From positions 1-33,456 of the forward strand of contig CAAEPN010000005.1 of NCBI GenBank assembly GCA_900757905.1: a stretch of DNA of 33,456 nt, given 5' to 3'. This document shows, piece after piece, positions 1 through 8,364 of this stretch; position 1 is the stretch's first letter, and every line of letters begins with the position of its first letter. The notes beneath the pieces were generated by a model, which saw only the letters and a program-made list of their open reading frames with translations, searched no databases and was not told the origin of the DNA. A program made the position numbers and the translations under genes. Source of the stretch: Clostridia bacterium (GTDB lineage: Bacteria > Bacillota > Clostridia > Oscillospirales > CAG-382).

Positions 1-201
1 AAGGTCGGTCGTGCCGGTAAATAAGTTTTTACCGGGAATGACTTCTGCGGCAAGAGCCGCGCTTTCGGTTTCGCTTGTTACTTCTTCCGCAGGAAGTTCG
101 GTCGAAACGGATTCTACCGTTTCAAAGCTGAATGCTCCTGCCGGGAGCACCATGGTGAAGAGCATGGTAAGGGTAAGTAAAAGCGCAAGTGTTTTTTTCA
201 T
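1..201 (-). CDS. Secreted protein, N-terminal fragment (runs off the window)
   Basis: The ATG is at 201 and the frame stays open for 67 codons to base 1, so the 3' part is missing. The product begins MKKTLALLLTLTMLFTMVLP and continues AGAFSFETVES, a classic Sec signal peptide: lysines, a long Leu/Met-rich hydrophobic core and an Ala-Gly-Ala cleavage region. The visible mature part is rich in Glu, Ser and Thr. A good ribosome site, AAGGAG, lies 7-8 bases upstream. Nothing in the visible part identifies a family. Secretion is well supported; function is unknown. Confidence 0.75.
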   Translation of the reverse strand, partial: MKKTLALLLTLTMLFTMVLPAGAFSFETVESVSTELPAEEVTSETESAALAAEVIPGKNLFTGTTDL

Positions 202-261
202 AAGTACTCTCCTTTATAAAATATTTTTTTGGTACAAATACCCTTGGGATTATCATACTGC

Positions 262-281
262 CATATTGTTAACACAATATG
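262..281. promoter_or_regulatory. Palindrome upstream of the secreted-protein gene
   Basis: An 8-bp perfect inverted repeat, CATATTGT and ACAATATG, is separated by TAAC. On the minus strand a TATGAT-like -10 lies just downstream of it, but I see no convincing -35. It could be an operator for the gene starting at 201. Apart from this palindrome and the terminator at 426-468, the 294-base gap 202-495 holds nothing I can assign. Confidence 0.35.
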
Positions 282-425
282 AATATGCGCATTTTTCAGC
301 ATTTTGACAACTAAATTTGTGCAATATGCACAAAAAGAATCGGCAAAATTCGGTACAATATTTTTTGCATGCCAAATTCGACACGTTTCAGCTTTGTTTT
401 TCGCATACTGTTAACTGTGTAAAGA

Positions 426-468
426 AAAACTGCAAATTTGTCACCGATAATGACAAACTTGCAGTTTT
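426..468 (-). terminator. Terminator of the GDPD-kinase-dehydrogenase operon
   Basis: Two 18-base arms (426-443 and 451-468) pair with a single mismatch around a 7-base loop. On the minus strand the stem is followed by TTTTTCTTT, so it fits a rho-independent terminator about 30 bases after the dehydrogenase stop codon. Confidence 0.8.
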
Positions 469-495
469 GCGCATAAATAAAGGCTCTTACGGCAT

Positions 496-1515
496 TTACA
501 TGGTAATAATGTATTTTCCGGCGCTTCTTCTCTTGCCGTCGGCTAAAATGGACGGCAATTCCGAAAGCGGCTCGGTCTTATACACCATGGAGGACACGTC
601 AAGCTTACCGCTTTCGATGAGCTTGATAGCCGCCGGGAAAGTATACGGGTTGATGAACGACGATTTCAAAGTGATTTCCTTTTTGAAAATTTCAAACGGT
701 TTGACCGCAATTTTGGCGTCCGGCTTGGTAAGACCGAACATCATGACGGTAGAATACTTTCCGGCAAGTGAGATCGCCTGCTCGATAGTTTCGGGTCTGC
801 CGACGCATTCGATAACGGCGTCCACCTGCTCAAGGCCGCGTTCCTTTAAAACAGCGGCAATATCCTGCGACATCGGGTCGAGTGCGATATCCGCGCCGAG
901 CCGCAGGGCGTGCATTCTCTTTGCTTCGACCGGTTCGACGGCAATAATATTCGACGCGCCCGAAAGCTTCGCGAGCTGCAACAGAATAAGGCCGATCATG
1001 CCGCAGCCGATAACCATGACGGTATCGCCGCATTTGATGTTGCATAACTCGATCCCATGCAGGCAGCAGGAGACCGGCTCGGTCATGGCCGCCTGTTCAT
1101 ACGAAAGGCTGTCGGCTACCTTATAGACCTGCGAAGCCGGGACGGTGCAGTATTCGGCAAAGCCGCCGTCCACGGTCGTGCCGATTCCCGTCATGGCGGT
1201 ACAGAAATGACCGATGCCGCGGCGGCAGAATTCGCATGCGCCGCAGAGCTTGTTCGGATCAACGCAGACCTTATCGCCGCGCACAAGCCCAGTAACATGT
1301 TCGCCGCACTCCACCACTTCGCCGGCGAATTCATGTCCTAAAACGGTATTGGGCGGCGTTTGAGCGCAGCCCTCGTCGCCGCAGAAGATATGTACGTCCG
1401 TTCCGCATATGCCACAGGCATGGACACGCACAAGCACTTCGTTTTCCTTGACCGGCGCTATCGGTCTTTCCTCAACGCGCAAATCGTTTTTTCCGTAAAA
1501 TACTGCTGCTTTCAT
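496..1515 (-). CDS. Zinc-dependent medium-chain alcohol/polyol dehydrogenase
   Basis: This is a 339-residue medium-chain dehydrogenase of the sorbitol/threonine dehydrogenase type, expected to oxidise a secondary hydroxyl of a polyol or sugar using NAD(P). Catalytic zinc ligands are Cys37, His61 and Glu62 (in GHEF). The structural zinc loop has Cys91, Cys94, Cys97 and Cys105. The Rossmann motif VIGCGMIGL follows in the second half. I chose the ATG at 1515, preceded by AAAGGA; the frame is open further upstream but that part has no family similarity and overlaps the kinase. It is the last gene of the operon with the PfkB kinase and GDPD protein, and its start lies inside the kinase 3' end (44-base overlap), suggesting translational coupling. 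The exact substrate cannot be read from sequence. Confidence 0.9.
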   Translation of the reverse strand: MKAAVFYGKNDLRVEERPIAPVKENEVLVRVHACGICGTDVHIFCGDEGCAQTPPNTVLGHEFAGEVVECGEHVTGLVRGDKVCVDPNKLCGACEFCRRGIGHFCTAMTGIGTTVDGGFAEYCTVPASQVYKVADSLSYEQAAMTEPVSCCLHGIELCNIKCGDTVMVIGCGMIGLILLQLAKLSGASNIIAVEPVEAKRMHALRLGADIALDPMSQDIAAVLKERGLEQVDAVIECVGRPETIEQAISLAGKYSTVMMFGLTKPDAKIAVKPFEIFKKEITLKSSFINPYTFPAAIKLIESGKLDVSSMVYKTEPLSELPSILADGKRRSAGKYIITM

Positions 1516-2470
1516 TGTTATTTTCCTTTCTGTTCCGTTTTTTTTCGATTGCCGAAAGCGACGCGACCGCGCCGTACCGTTCCGTGCTTTTCCCGGCGAC
1601 GGCAATGGCTTTTTTCAAGTATTGCGCGGCCTTTTCGACGGTGATATCGGCAAGAGTACTGTTATTCTTGAGCCATTCATGAAGAAAAGTTCCGAAAAAG
1701 ATATCGCCTGCGCCCGTGGTGTCCACCGTGTTCACCTTTTCGGCAGGCAGAGAGACGCGCCCGTTTCGCATATAGAGCGAAGCGCCGTTTGCACCGTCGG
1801 TTACGAGCATCACGCGGATACCGTAGGACAAAGCCGTTCGGATGGCGGCTTCTTCATCGTTTCCGAAGAGCATATACAGTTCTTCCTTGGCTATTTTCAG
1901 AATATCCACCTTGTCCAGATGTTCCTTCATTCTTTCGACAGCAATGCTCTCGTTTTCCCACAAAGGCGCTCTGTAATTCGGGTCGTAGGTAATTAAGCAG
2001 CCGGCTCTTTTGGCGGCGTCCAAGGCGTACCCTGTGGCGCTTCTTGCCGGTTCTGCGCAGAGCGACAGGGAGCCGAAGTGGAAGATCTTCGATTGCCGGA
2101 TGATCTTCTCGTTCACCTCGCTTTTTTCGAGAAAAACGTCCGCACCGAAGCGGCGGTAAAAGCTGAAATCGCGGTCGCCGTGTTCGTTTAGTTCCACAAA
2201 AGCAAGCGTGGTATTGTGAACCTTATCGGTCACAAGTCCCTCGTCCGAAATATTGCACTTTTTAAGAACAGAGCGCAAAAACGAGCCGAACATATCTTCT
2301 CCGACCTTGCCGATAAAGGCAGTCTTACCGCCAAAGTGCGCCGCCGTCGCAAGCAGATTGACGGGCGCGCCGCCGGCCTTTCGCGCAAAAATAAGGTCGC
2401 CTGCCGAGTCCTTGCCCGACGGCGTAAAATCAATGAGTATCTCGCCGAGCGCCGTAATATCGTATGTCAT
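1472..2470 (-). CDS. PfkB-family carbohydrate kinase (fructokinase-like)
   Basis: This 332-residue protein belongs to the ribokinase/PfkB family, which uses ATP to phosphorylate sugars. The N-terminal signature GGAPVNLLATAAHFGGKTAF is present, and the C-terminal motif DTTGAGD carries the catalytic Asp at about residue 256. The opening ITALGEILIDFTPSG resembles fructokinases. The ATG at 2470 follows AGAGGAAAAAACG and overlaps the GDPD stop codon as ATGA, so I preferred it to an upstream open stretch. The last 15-20 residues are Lys/Arg/Asn-rich and lie in the overlap with the dehydrogenase start, so they are probably not part of the fold. Together with the dehydrogenase it suggests oxidation and phosphorylation of a sugar or polyol; fructokinase activity is a guess from family resemblance. 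Confidence 0.9.
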   Translation of the reverse strand: MTYDITALGEILIDFTPSGKDSAGDLIFARKAGGAPVNLLATAAHFGGKTAFIGKVGEDMFGSFLRSVLKKCNISDEGLVTDKVHNTTLAFVELNEHGDRDFSFYRRFGADVFLEKSEVNEKIIRQSKIFHFGSLSLCAEPARSATGYALDAAKRAGCLITYDPNYRAPLWENESIAVERMKEHLDKVDILKIAKEELYMLFGNDEEAAIRTALSYGIRVMLVTDGANGASLYMRNGRVSLPAEKVNTVDTTGAGDIFFGTFLHEWLKNNSTLADITVEKAAQYLKKAIAVAGKSTERYGAVASLSAIEKKRNRKENNNESSSILRKKRFAR

Positions 2471-3234
2471 CGTTTTTTCCTCTGTACCGGCTTTAACTGC
2501 CCGGGCGTTTCGATAATATCCGCCTGAAAGGCTTCGGCCGTTTGTAGCTGTTCCTCGTTTTCTAAGATCCATAAGCCTAACTTACCGTATTTCTTAACGG
2601 TTTGACACAAAGCTTTGTCTGCGGTCGGAACCTTGACCCAAGACGTGGCCGGCGATTTGACCGGCAGCCACACATAAAGCTCGTTTTCTTTTAAAACAGC
2701 GCACAACTCTGCAAGCGTTTCTTCACAGACAGGGCCGTCATAATGAATTTCGGCGTTCGGGAAGCGATCGAGCACCTTTTCGATATAGGCTTTGTCCGCA
2801 CAGGTAAAGCCGACCTGTGCGCCGGAGCTTTCGACCGTATCGAACAGGATCGCTGTCTGTTCTTGCGAAAAGAACCGGATCTTGTTGTCGATCTTCACAG
2901 TCACCGCCGCGCGTTCGGCCGCCTTCAAGACCTCGGATAAAAGCGGAATTTTCGTTCCGCGAAACCTTAAGTCCTTTGCGATGCCGGCGTCATAGGCTAA
3001 GGCTTGCTCATAAGTGATATCGGATATCGGAATTTCCGTTTGCAGCAGTTTTCCGTCAGCCGTTCTGCAGGTGCGGTTCAGCGTGCCGTCGTGTAAGACC
3101 ACGCACTTTCCGTCTTTCGTAAAGGCCGGGTCAAGCTCGATATACTCATAGCCTTGCGCAAAAGCGGCTTCGAACGCAGGCATGGTGTTTTCGGGAAATT
3201 CCGTTCCCACTCCTCTGTGCGCCTGAAATTTCAT
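2467..3234 (-). CDS. Glycerophosphodiester phosphodiesterase family protein
   Basis: The 255-residue protein has a GDPD TIM-barrel. The opening AHRGVGTEFPENTMPAF contains the catalytic His6-Arg7; ELD supplies metal ligands Glu33 and Asp35; LHDGTLNRT supplies His48. Family members hydrolyse glycerophosphodiesters to glycerol-3-phosphate and an alcohol, though some act on other sugar phosphodiesters. There is no signal peptide, so the substrate must be cytoplasmic. ATG at 3234 follows AAGGAG. It is the first gene of a three-gene operon with a sugar kinase and a polyol dehydrogenase, which hints that the released alcohol is a sugar or polyol rather than choline or ethanolamine. That is inference; no transporter is visible. 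Confidence 0.9.
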   Translation of the reverse strand: MKFQAHRGVGTEFPENTMPAFEAAFAQGYEYIELDPAFTKDGKCVVLHDGTLNRTCRTADGKLLQTEIPISDITYEQALAYDAGIAKDLRFRGTKIPLLSEVLKAAERAAVTVKIDNKIRFFSQEQTAILFDTVESSGAQVGFTCADKAYIEKVLDRFPNAEIHYDGPVCEETLAELCAVLKENELYVWLPVKSPATSWVKVPTADKALCQTVKKYGKLGLWILENEEQLQTAEAFQADIIETPGQLKPVQRKKR

Positions 3235-3251
3235 AACCGTTTCTCCTTATC

Positions 3252-3280
3252 TTGACAATACAGATTGATAAAGATATAAT
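3252..3280 (+). promoter_or_regulatory. Consensus promoter of the DeoR-family regulator
   Basis: TTGACA (3252-3257), a 17-base spacer, then TATAAT (3275-3280): a perfect housekeeping promoter. Its -10 is shared with the minus-strand promoter of the GDPD operon, so the two polymerases should exclude one another. Confidence 0.85.
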
Positions 3281-3304
3281 ATACCTAAACGAACAAACAA
3301 TCAA
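3276..3304 (-). promoter_or_regulatory. Promoter of the GDPD operon
   Basis: On the minus strand TTGATT (3299-3304) and TATTAT (3276-3281) are separated by 17 bases. The -10 overlaps almost exactly the -10 of the opposing DeoR promoter. Confidence 0.65.
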
Positions 3305-3325
3305 CCTGCGCCGTAAAAAATGATA

Positions 3326-3349
3326 AAACGCTCAAAAATTTGAGCGTTT
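3326..3349. promoter_or_regulatory. Palindrome touching the regulator ribosome site
   Basis: The arms AAACGCTCAAA and TTTGAGCGTTT (11 of 11) are separated by two bases and end next to the GGAGG at 3350-3354. It could be the operator of the DeoR-type protein or an RNA hairpin controlling its translation. Sequence alone does not decide. Confidence 0.55.
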
Positions 3350-3358
3350 GGAGGAAAC

Positions 3359-4057
3359 ATGAACAAAGACCGCGAAAAGAGTATTTTAGAAATCGTCATA
3401 AAGGAAAAGACCGTCACGGTAAAAGACCTTGCACGCCGGTTATACGCAAGCGAGCCGTCCATCCGCCGGGACTTGTGCAGCTTAGAAAAGCAAAAGCTCT
3501 TGCGGCGCACGCACGGCGGCGCGGTTTTGGACGAAAACGCGCTGTCGGAGATCAAGGTACCCTTTCTGATACGGGAGCTTGAAAAAAGCGATGAGAAAAT
3601 TACGATCGCACGCAAAGCGGCGGCTTTCGTACCGGACGGCAGCATTGTGTTTTTAGACGCCTCCACAAGCGCCTATGTGATGATTCCGTTTCTCGCCGAA
3701 AAAAGGAATTTGATCGTTATCACCAACGGCGTCAAGGCTCTCGCCAAGTTAAGCGAGAACCACATCACCTGTATCGGCACAGGCGGTAATGTCGTTCATT
3801 CCTGTCTTGCCTTTGTGGGAGAGGACGCACTTCGGACGATTGCCGAATACAACGCGGATTTTTGCTTTTTCTCCTGCCGTGGGTTTTCCGAGGACGGGAA
3901 GATCACCGACATCGCACAATCCGAAAACGCAGTAAGGCGCAAGATGATTGAACACGCCAAAAGCTCTTACCTGCTCTGCACCAGCGATAAGATCGGCAAG
4001 ACCTGCTACCACAATCTCTGCACAGCAGACGACATTACCGGCATTATCCAGGCATAA
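3359..4057 (+). CDS. DeoR-family transcriptional regulator
   Basis: This 232-residue protein has a DeoR-type winged helix at residues 1-57; the segment VKDLARRLYASEPSIRRDL is the recognition helix region, followed by the wing RTHGGAVL. The C-terminal DeoRC sensor domain (about 75-230) contains DASTSAYVMIPFL and ITNGVKALAKL, typical of sugar-phosphate-binding sensors. ATG follows GGAGG with a normal gap. It is divergent from the GDPD-kinase-dehydrogenase operon, its probable target, with a sugar phosphate as likely effector. Its stop is 8 bases from the stop of the convergent sialidase-like gene, and I see no terminator between them. Confidence 0.92.
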   Translation: MNKDREKSILEIVIKEKTVTVKDLARRLYASEPSIRRDLCSLEKQKLLRRTHGGAVLDENALSEIKVPFLIRELEKSDEKITIARKAAAFVPDGSIVFLDASTSAYVMIPFLAEKRNLIVITNGVKALAKLSENHITCIGTGGNVVHSCLAFVGEDALRTIAEYNADFCFFSCRGFSEDGKITDIAQSENAVRRKMIEHAKSSYLLCTSDKIGKTCYHNLCTADDITGIIQA

Positions 4058-4065
4058 AGCGCTTT

Positions 4066-5769
4066 TTATAACCAAAATGCTTCGGAATTGGTCAAGCCCT
4101 CCGTGAAAAACTCCGCCGTCTGAACCTGTTCGCCCACAAACGCATTCGGACGGCCGTTTGCATGCAGCATGCCGCGGTCAAACCATCCATAGCCGAATTG
4201 CCGCTCGTCCGCACCGTCGCACAATTTCCGGTCGACCATCATCGACACAACACGGGAACCCGCGTCCGCCTGCACGGTGACCTTATGCATGCCTTTATCC
4301 GAAAGCGGCGCTTTATCGGAATAAAAAACATTGGTTCTTCTTCCGTCGCTTAGGGTGAATATTATCTTTTCGCCGTCGAAGGCCGCCTCCATGCCCACAC
4401 GCTCTTGCGTCATGGTCGAGAACAGCACGCCGCTTTTGTCAAAATCGGCTTCAAGGAACAGACTGAAGCCTGCGCCGGTATCCACGGAATGGTTGTCGTT
4501 CGACGTGTGATCGCGTTCGATAAACGGTCGAAGCACCGGCATGGTACTGCCGTTTTTCAAAACGGTTCCGTGCTTTCGCTCGCCTTCTTTGTCAAACTGC
4601 GACCACAAGCCTTCGATAAGCGACTTTTCGGCCTTATGCGTTCTGGCGAGGCATTTCTGCGTTTCCGTAAAATAATACTCGCCGCCCTCTTCGATCATGT
4701 CCGGATAGCTCATCCGGATCATCACATCCGGGTCATATAACAGTATTTCCGACTGCGAGAATTTCAAGCGCATTCCGTCCGCCGCGGCATATTCCACCGC
4801 GCCCGAAAGCCATACCGGGTTGCGGTCGTCATACGTTTTGCCGCCATGGTTGTGGTACCAGTACAGGTACTTGCCGTTTTGGCACTTCCAGATGAAATTG
4901 GCCGCACGCGGATGCCGCATAGGGCGGCCGTCCGCATAGGTCATCTTTTCCGGCGCGGTAAAAGTATGTCCCTTATCCCGGCTGTAAGCGCAATAGGAAT
5001 TCCCGGAAACCGTGCGGAATACGCAGAAAATGCTTCCGTCGCTCAGCGTAACAAAGCTGTGCTCCTCGGAAACGTCGCTGACTTCACGCGGCACTTTGAT
5101 ACCGTGTTCGCCGTCAGGAAGCGTTTCCCAATGCAGCTTTGCAGCGTCCTTTTCCGTGTTGATGTTATCGCATTTTAAAAGAACGCCCTCCGTCTTGTAC
5201 ATAAACGTATCCTTTAAGCCGCCTATCTTATAAAGCGGAACAAAGGCGCTGTTATCTAACGTAAACGGCTTGCCGACATTCCAAAAATAGAGCACCTTGC
5301 CGCCGTATGGATTTGACCGGTCGGTTTCCATCACGCGCTGCGGAATTTCGTACCACTTATCCGACCAGGTTTTTCCGTTGTCATCGGTATATTTATAGAC
5401 AAACGAGCCTTGAGAATCCACGCGGTAGCACTTCTCATCCTCAAGCCAACCGGGATCGACTAACACGAACCGCCGGTTCTCGGCATTATAGTTATAAAAG
5501 CAGTACACTCTGCCATAGCTCGTTTTGTAGAGCACCGCATAGGAGGATTCCGGATTTTCCGGCGATTCGACGCAAACCGGCGCCGACCAGGTCTTTCCGC
5601 AGTCAAAGCTTTTGGCCGAGGTGATGTGCTGTCCCTTGCTGCCCTCGGTGCCTGCGCCCGTAGTCACTACCATTAACCAACCGCCGTCGTCGGTCTTTAC
5701 GACATACGGTTGATCGCTGTAATTGCTTACCGGAATGGGATCGCCGCTTCGAACATTTCTGTTATCCAT
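4066..5769 (-). CDS. Sialidase-like beta-propeller protein (BNR/Asp-box)
   Basis: The 567-residue protein carries Asp-boxes (S/T-x-D-x-G-x-T-W/F): SFDCGKTW at 54-61, TDDNGKTW at 128-135 and SRDKGHTF at 263-270. Arginines in FRT (252) and MRHPR (about 286-290) could be part of a sialidase-type triad. Residues about 405-560 look like a concanavalin/LamG-type jellyroll. There is no signal peptide, which is unusual for a classical sialidase and implies an imported substrate. ATG follows AGAGGT, and only five bases separate it from the upstream dehydrogenase gene, so it is in the aldolase operon. Sialidase activity is not established; other propeller glycosidases, lyases or isomerases share this fold. 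It probably makes or opens the sugar acid handled by the operon. Confidence 0.75.
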   Translation of the reverse strand: MDNRNVRSGDPIPVSNYSDQPYVVKTDDGGWLMVVTTGAGTEGSKGQHITSAKSFDCGKTWSAPVCVESPENPESSYAVLYKTSYGRVYCFYNYNAENRRFVLVDPGWLEDEKCYRVDSQGSFVYKYTDDNGKTWSDKWYEIPQRVMETDRSNPYGGKVLYFWNVGKPFTLDNSAFVPLYKIGGLKDTFMYKTEGVLLKCDNINTEKDAAKLHWETLPDGEHGIKVPREVSDVSEEHSFVTLSDGSIFCVFRTVSGNSYCAYSRDKGHTFTAPEKMTYADGRPMRHPRAANFIWKCQNGKYLYWYHNHGGKTYDDRNPVWLSGAVEYAAADGMRLKFSQSEILLYDPDVMIRMSYPDMIEEGGEYYFTETQKCLARTHKAEKSLIEGLWSQFDKEGERKHGTVLKNGSTMPVLRPFIERDHTSNDNHSVDTGAGFSLFLEADFDKSGVLFSTMTQERVGMEAAFDGEKIIFTLSDGRRTNVFYSDKAPLSDKGMHKVTVQADAGSRVVSMMVDRKLCDGADERQFGYGWFDRGMLHANGRPNAFVGEQVQTAEFFTEGLTNSEAFWL

Positions 5770-5774
5770 GTTTT

Positions 5775-6710
5775 CTACCTCTTGTTTTCAAAAAAATCGA
5801 TGACATTCTGCGCGGCGACAACGTCCATGCGAATAAAGATCTCTTTGGTGAAGGTGCCGACATGCGGCGTTAAAATCACATTGTCAAGCTCGCGTAAAAT
5901 ACTGTCTTCTTTCGGCTCACAGTCGAATACGTCGATAGCCGCACCGGCAATCTTCCCTTGCTTGACCGCCTGATACAGTCCGTTTTCATCGACGATCGGG
6001 CCTCTTGCCGTGTTGATAAGATAAGCGCTTTCTTTCATTTTGCAGATAGTCGGATAATCAAAGAATCCGCGCGTTTGCTCGGTAAGCGGCAGATGAACCG
6101 TCACAAAATCCGATTCGGCAAGTACCTCGTCAAAGCTTTTCCTTTCCGCGCCAAAAGCCTTTTCGGCTTTTTCGTTCGAAACGGCGTCATAATAAAGCAC
6201 GTTCATACCGAAAGCGCATGCGCGCCGTGCGGTTTCATACGCGATCTTTCCCATGCCGACAATGCCGAGCGTTTTTCCGAATACGCTGTGGCATTCGCAT
6301 CTTTCCCATCGGCCGTCATGCATATGCGCATTCAACACGCCAATTTTTCGCGAAAAGTCGAGAATATACGCCATGACAAGTTCCGCCACCGGCGGCTCCA
6401 CCACGCCGAGCGTCCTCGCCACCGCGATGTTCTTTTCGGCTGCATAATCAACGTCCACACTGTCAACGCCGACGCCGCGCCGGGAAATGATCTTCAGCTT
6501 TTTTGCCGCGTCGATGACATCTTTATTGATTCTTTCCAAATCGCATATCATAGCGTCGGCCTTAGCCGCATAAGGAATAATTTCTTCGGGTGTCAACGCC
6601 TTGTGCCCGTATGGATTGTCGATGACGCGATGGCCGGCCTTGCAGAGAAGCTCCCTTGCTTCGGGCGAAAATTTACCGAAATACTCGCTGGTAATCAAAA
6701 TGTCAGACAT
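5775..6710 (-). CDS. D-2-hydroxyacid dehydrogenase (PGDH-like)
   Basis: This 311-residue NAD-dependent D-isomer-specific 2-hydroxyacid dehydrogenase resembles phosphoglycerate or hydroxypyruvate reductases but lacks an ACT domain. The nucleotide motif GIVGMGKIA is at about 149-157. Catalytic residues are Arg236 (NTARGPIVDE), Glu265 (FDCEP) and His283 (TPHVG). ATG follows GGAGGG and overlaps the dehydratase end by 8 bases. In this operon it could reduce an aldehyde- or keto-acid product of the aldolase (for example hydroxypyruvate or tartronate semialdehyde), or oxidise a sugar acid. Its position away from any serine gene argues against a role in serine synthesis. Confidence 0.9.
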   Translation of the reverse strand: MSDILITSEYFGKFSPEARELLCKAGHRVIDNPYGHKALTPEEIIPYAAKADAMICDLERINKDVIDAAKKLKIISRRGVGVDSVDVDYAAEKNIAVARTLGVVEPPVAELVMAYILDFSRKIGVLNAHMHDGRWERCECHSVFGKTLGIVGMGKIAYETARRACAFGMNVLYYDAVSNEKAEKAFGAERKSFDEVLAESDFVTVHLPLTEQTRGFFDYPTICKMKESAYLINTARGPIVDENGLYQAVKQGKIAGAAIDVFDCEPKEDSILRELDNVILTPHVGTFTKEIFIRMDVVAAQNVIDFFENKR

Positions 6711-8364
6711 TCATATACCCTCCCTCCATAGCGGAGACCGCAAGCGTTTGATATACGCCTAAAATACCGCCGGCTTTCCGGAAAACGTGCTTCGGCGTAT
6801 TCTTCTTTCTCTCTTCAAAATCCACGCCGACCGCATCAAGCGTTCTGTTTTCGATATCGATGCGGATAAGGTCGCCGTCCTGTATCAGACCGATGTTGCC
6901 GCCCTCAGCCGCTTCGGGCGAAATATGTCCGATGCAAGGGCCTTTGCTTGCGCCTGAAAAGCGTCCGTCCGTGATAATGGCCGTACTGGAAACCAAATTT
7001 TTATCCGCGCACAAGGCTTCGGTCGTGTAAAACATTTCCGGCATTCCGCTTCCCTTTGGGCCCGCATAGCGGATAACGATACAGTCGCCGGGCCGTATCT
7101 TGCCGTCGATGATAGCGCTGCGTGCCGACAGTTCATCGTCGAATACGCGCGCCCTGCCTTCGAAATACCGCATATTTTCGGGAAGTCCCGTATATTTGAC
7201 GACCGCGCCCTTTTGGGCAATATTGCCTTTTAAGACGGCAATCGCTCCTTTCGGCACTATTTCGTGGATGATATCCTCCGGCTTTAACTTGTAATTGGAT
7301 AAATAGCCGCGATACGGCTTTAATGCATATTCCGCTCTTTCGAGGTTTTCACCGAGCGTTTTTCCCGTGACCGTGAGAACGTCTAACTTCAGCTTGTCCT
7401 TTAGCTTTAACATGATAGCCGGAACACCGCCGGCATACCACAGCATTTCCGTCGTGTGCTTTCCGACCGGACGGGTATCCGCCAAAAACGGGATATCCCG
7501 ATGAAGTCTGTCAAATAACTCCATATCAAGCTCGATTCCGGCTTCATGCGCAATCGCCGGTAAATGTAACAGCGCGTTCGTGCTGCCGCCGACCGCACCG
7601 TGAATCACAATGGCGTTGTAAAACGCGTCCTCGTTCAGAATGTCCCTCACACGGAGCTTTTTTTCGGCAAGAGCTGCCACAGCCTTGCCGGAGGCCTTGG
7701 CAATATTATCGATAAATTTCATATTGGCCGGCGCTAAAGCGGAATGCGGCAGCGCAAGTCCGAGCGCTTCGCTTAAGACCTGCATGGTAGCCGCCGTTCC
7801 CATAAACTGGCAAGCGCCGCAGGACGGGCAGGCATCGGCCTGACATTGGGAATATTCTTCTTTTGTCATGTCGCCTTTGCGGTATTTGACGCTGACATTG
7901 CCGATCTGCTCCAGCGTAAAGCCGTTGGCCGCCGCCGGCATAACGCCGCCCGGCACATGAATCGCCGGAATGTTTAATCTTGCCATGGCCATGAGGTGTG
8001 CCGGCACGCTCTTGTCGCAGCTCGAGATCAAGAGCATTCCGTCAAAAACGCTCGCTTTGGCATGAATCTCCGTCATGCCGACAATGATCTCACGGGACAC
8101 GAGCGAATAGTTCATGCCGTCATGCCCTTGAGCAATGCCGTCACACATATCGGTCACCGTGTAATGCGACGGCTTGGCGCCGGCATATTTAACGCCGTCG
8201 TCCGCCATTTTGGCAAGCCTTGCCAAATGCACGCTTCCCGGATGACTGTCTCCGTAGGTGGTATCGATCAAAATCTGCTTTCGTCCGATATCCTCGCTGT
8301 CCCAATCCATGCCTTGGCGTAACGCGTCGATCTCCGGCGCCATATCCTTGATATCCATGCTCAT
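6703..8364 (-). CDS. IlvD/Edd-family dehydratase, probably sugar-acid specific
   Basis: The 553-residue protein belongs to the dihydroxyacid/6-phosphogluconate dehydratase family, which removes water from 2,3-dihydroxy acids using an Fe-S cluster. Candidate cluster cysteines are Cys74 (CDGIAQGHDGM), Cys116 (SCDKS) and the ACPSCGAC motif at 178-185. The second family signature is GRFSGASKGPCIGHISPEA. Near the N-terminus it has GDSHPGSVHL instead of the usual IPGHIHL of true IlvD, and no branched-chain amino acid genes are nearby. ATG at 8364 follows AAGGAG and overlaps the aldolase stop as ATGA; an upstream open stretch is the aldolase gene read in another frame. A sugar-acid dehydratase giving a 2-keto-3-deoxy acid is most likely. 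Confidence 0.88.
   Translation of the reverse strand: MSMDIKDMAPEIDALRQGMDWDSEDIGRKQILIDTTYGDSHPGSVHLARLAKMADDGVKYAGAKPSHYTVTDMCDGIAQGHDGMNYSLVSREIIVGMTEIHAKASVFDGMLLISSCDKSVPAHLMAMARLNIPAIHVPGGVMPAAANGFTLEQIGNVSVKYRKGDMTKEEYSQCQADACPSCGACQFMGTAATMQVLSEALGLALPHSALAPANMKFIDNIAKASGKAVAALAEKKLRVRDILNEDAFYNAIVIHGAVGGSTNALLHLPAIAHEAGIELDMELFDRLHRDIPFLADTRPVGKHTTEMLWYAGGVPAIMLKLKDKLKLDVLTVTGKTLGENLERAEYALKPYRGYLSNYKLKPEDIIHEIVPKGAIAVLKGNIAQKGAVVKYTGLPENMRYFEGRARVFDDELSARSAIIDGKIRPGDCIVIRYAGPKGSGMPEMFYTTEALCADKNLVSSTAIITDGRFSGASKGPCIGHISPEAAEGGNIGLIQDGDLIRIDIENRTLDAVGVDFEERKKNTPKHVFRKAGGILGVYQTLAVSAMEGGYMNV

Noticed and set aside
317..1126. Long plus-strand open frame of 269 codons
   Set aside because: Antisense to the zinc dehydrogenase, with no ribosome site and low-complexity-like composition; the minus-strand protein has full family motifs.
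4058..4065. Terminator between the convergent DeoR and sialidase-like genes
   Set aside because: Only an 8-base gap with the tiny palindrome AAGCGCTT; no real stem.
6703..8364. Branched-chain amino acid enzyme IlvD
   Set aside because: No ilv neighbours, a diverged N-terminal motif, and an operon with an HpcH/HpaI aldolase and its own LacI-type control. Not fully excluded.
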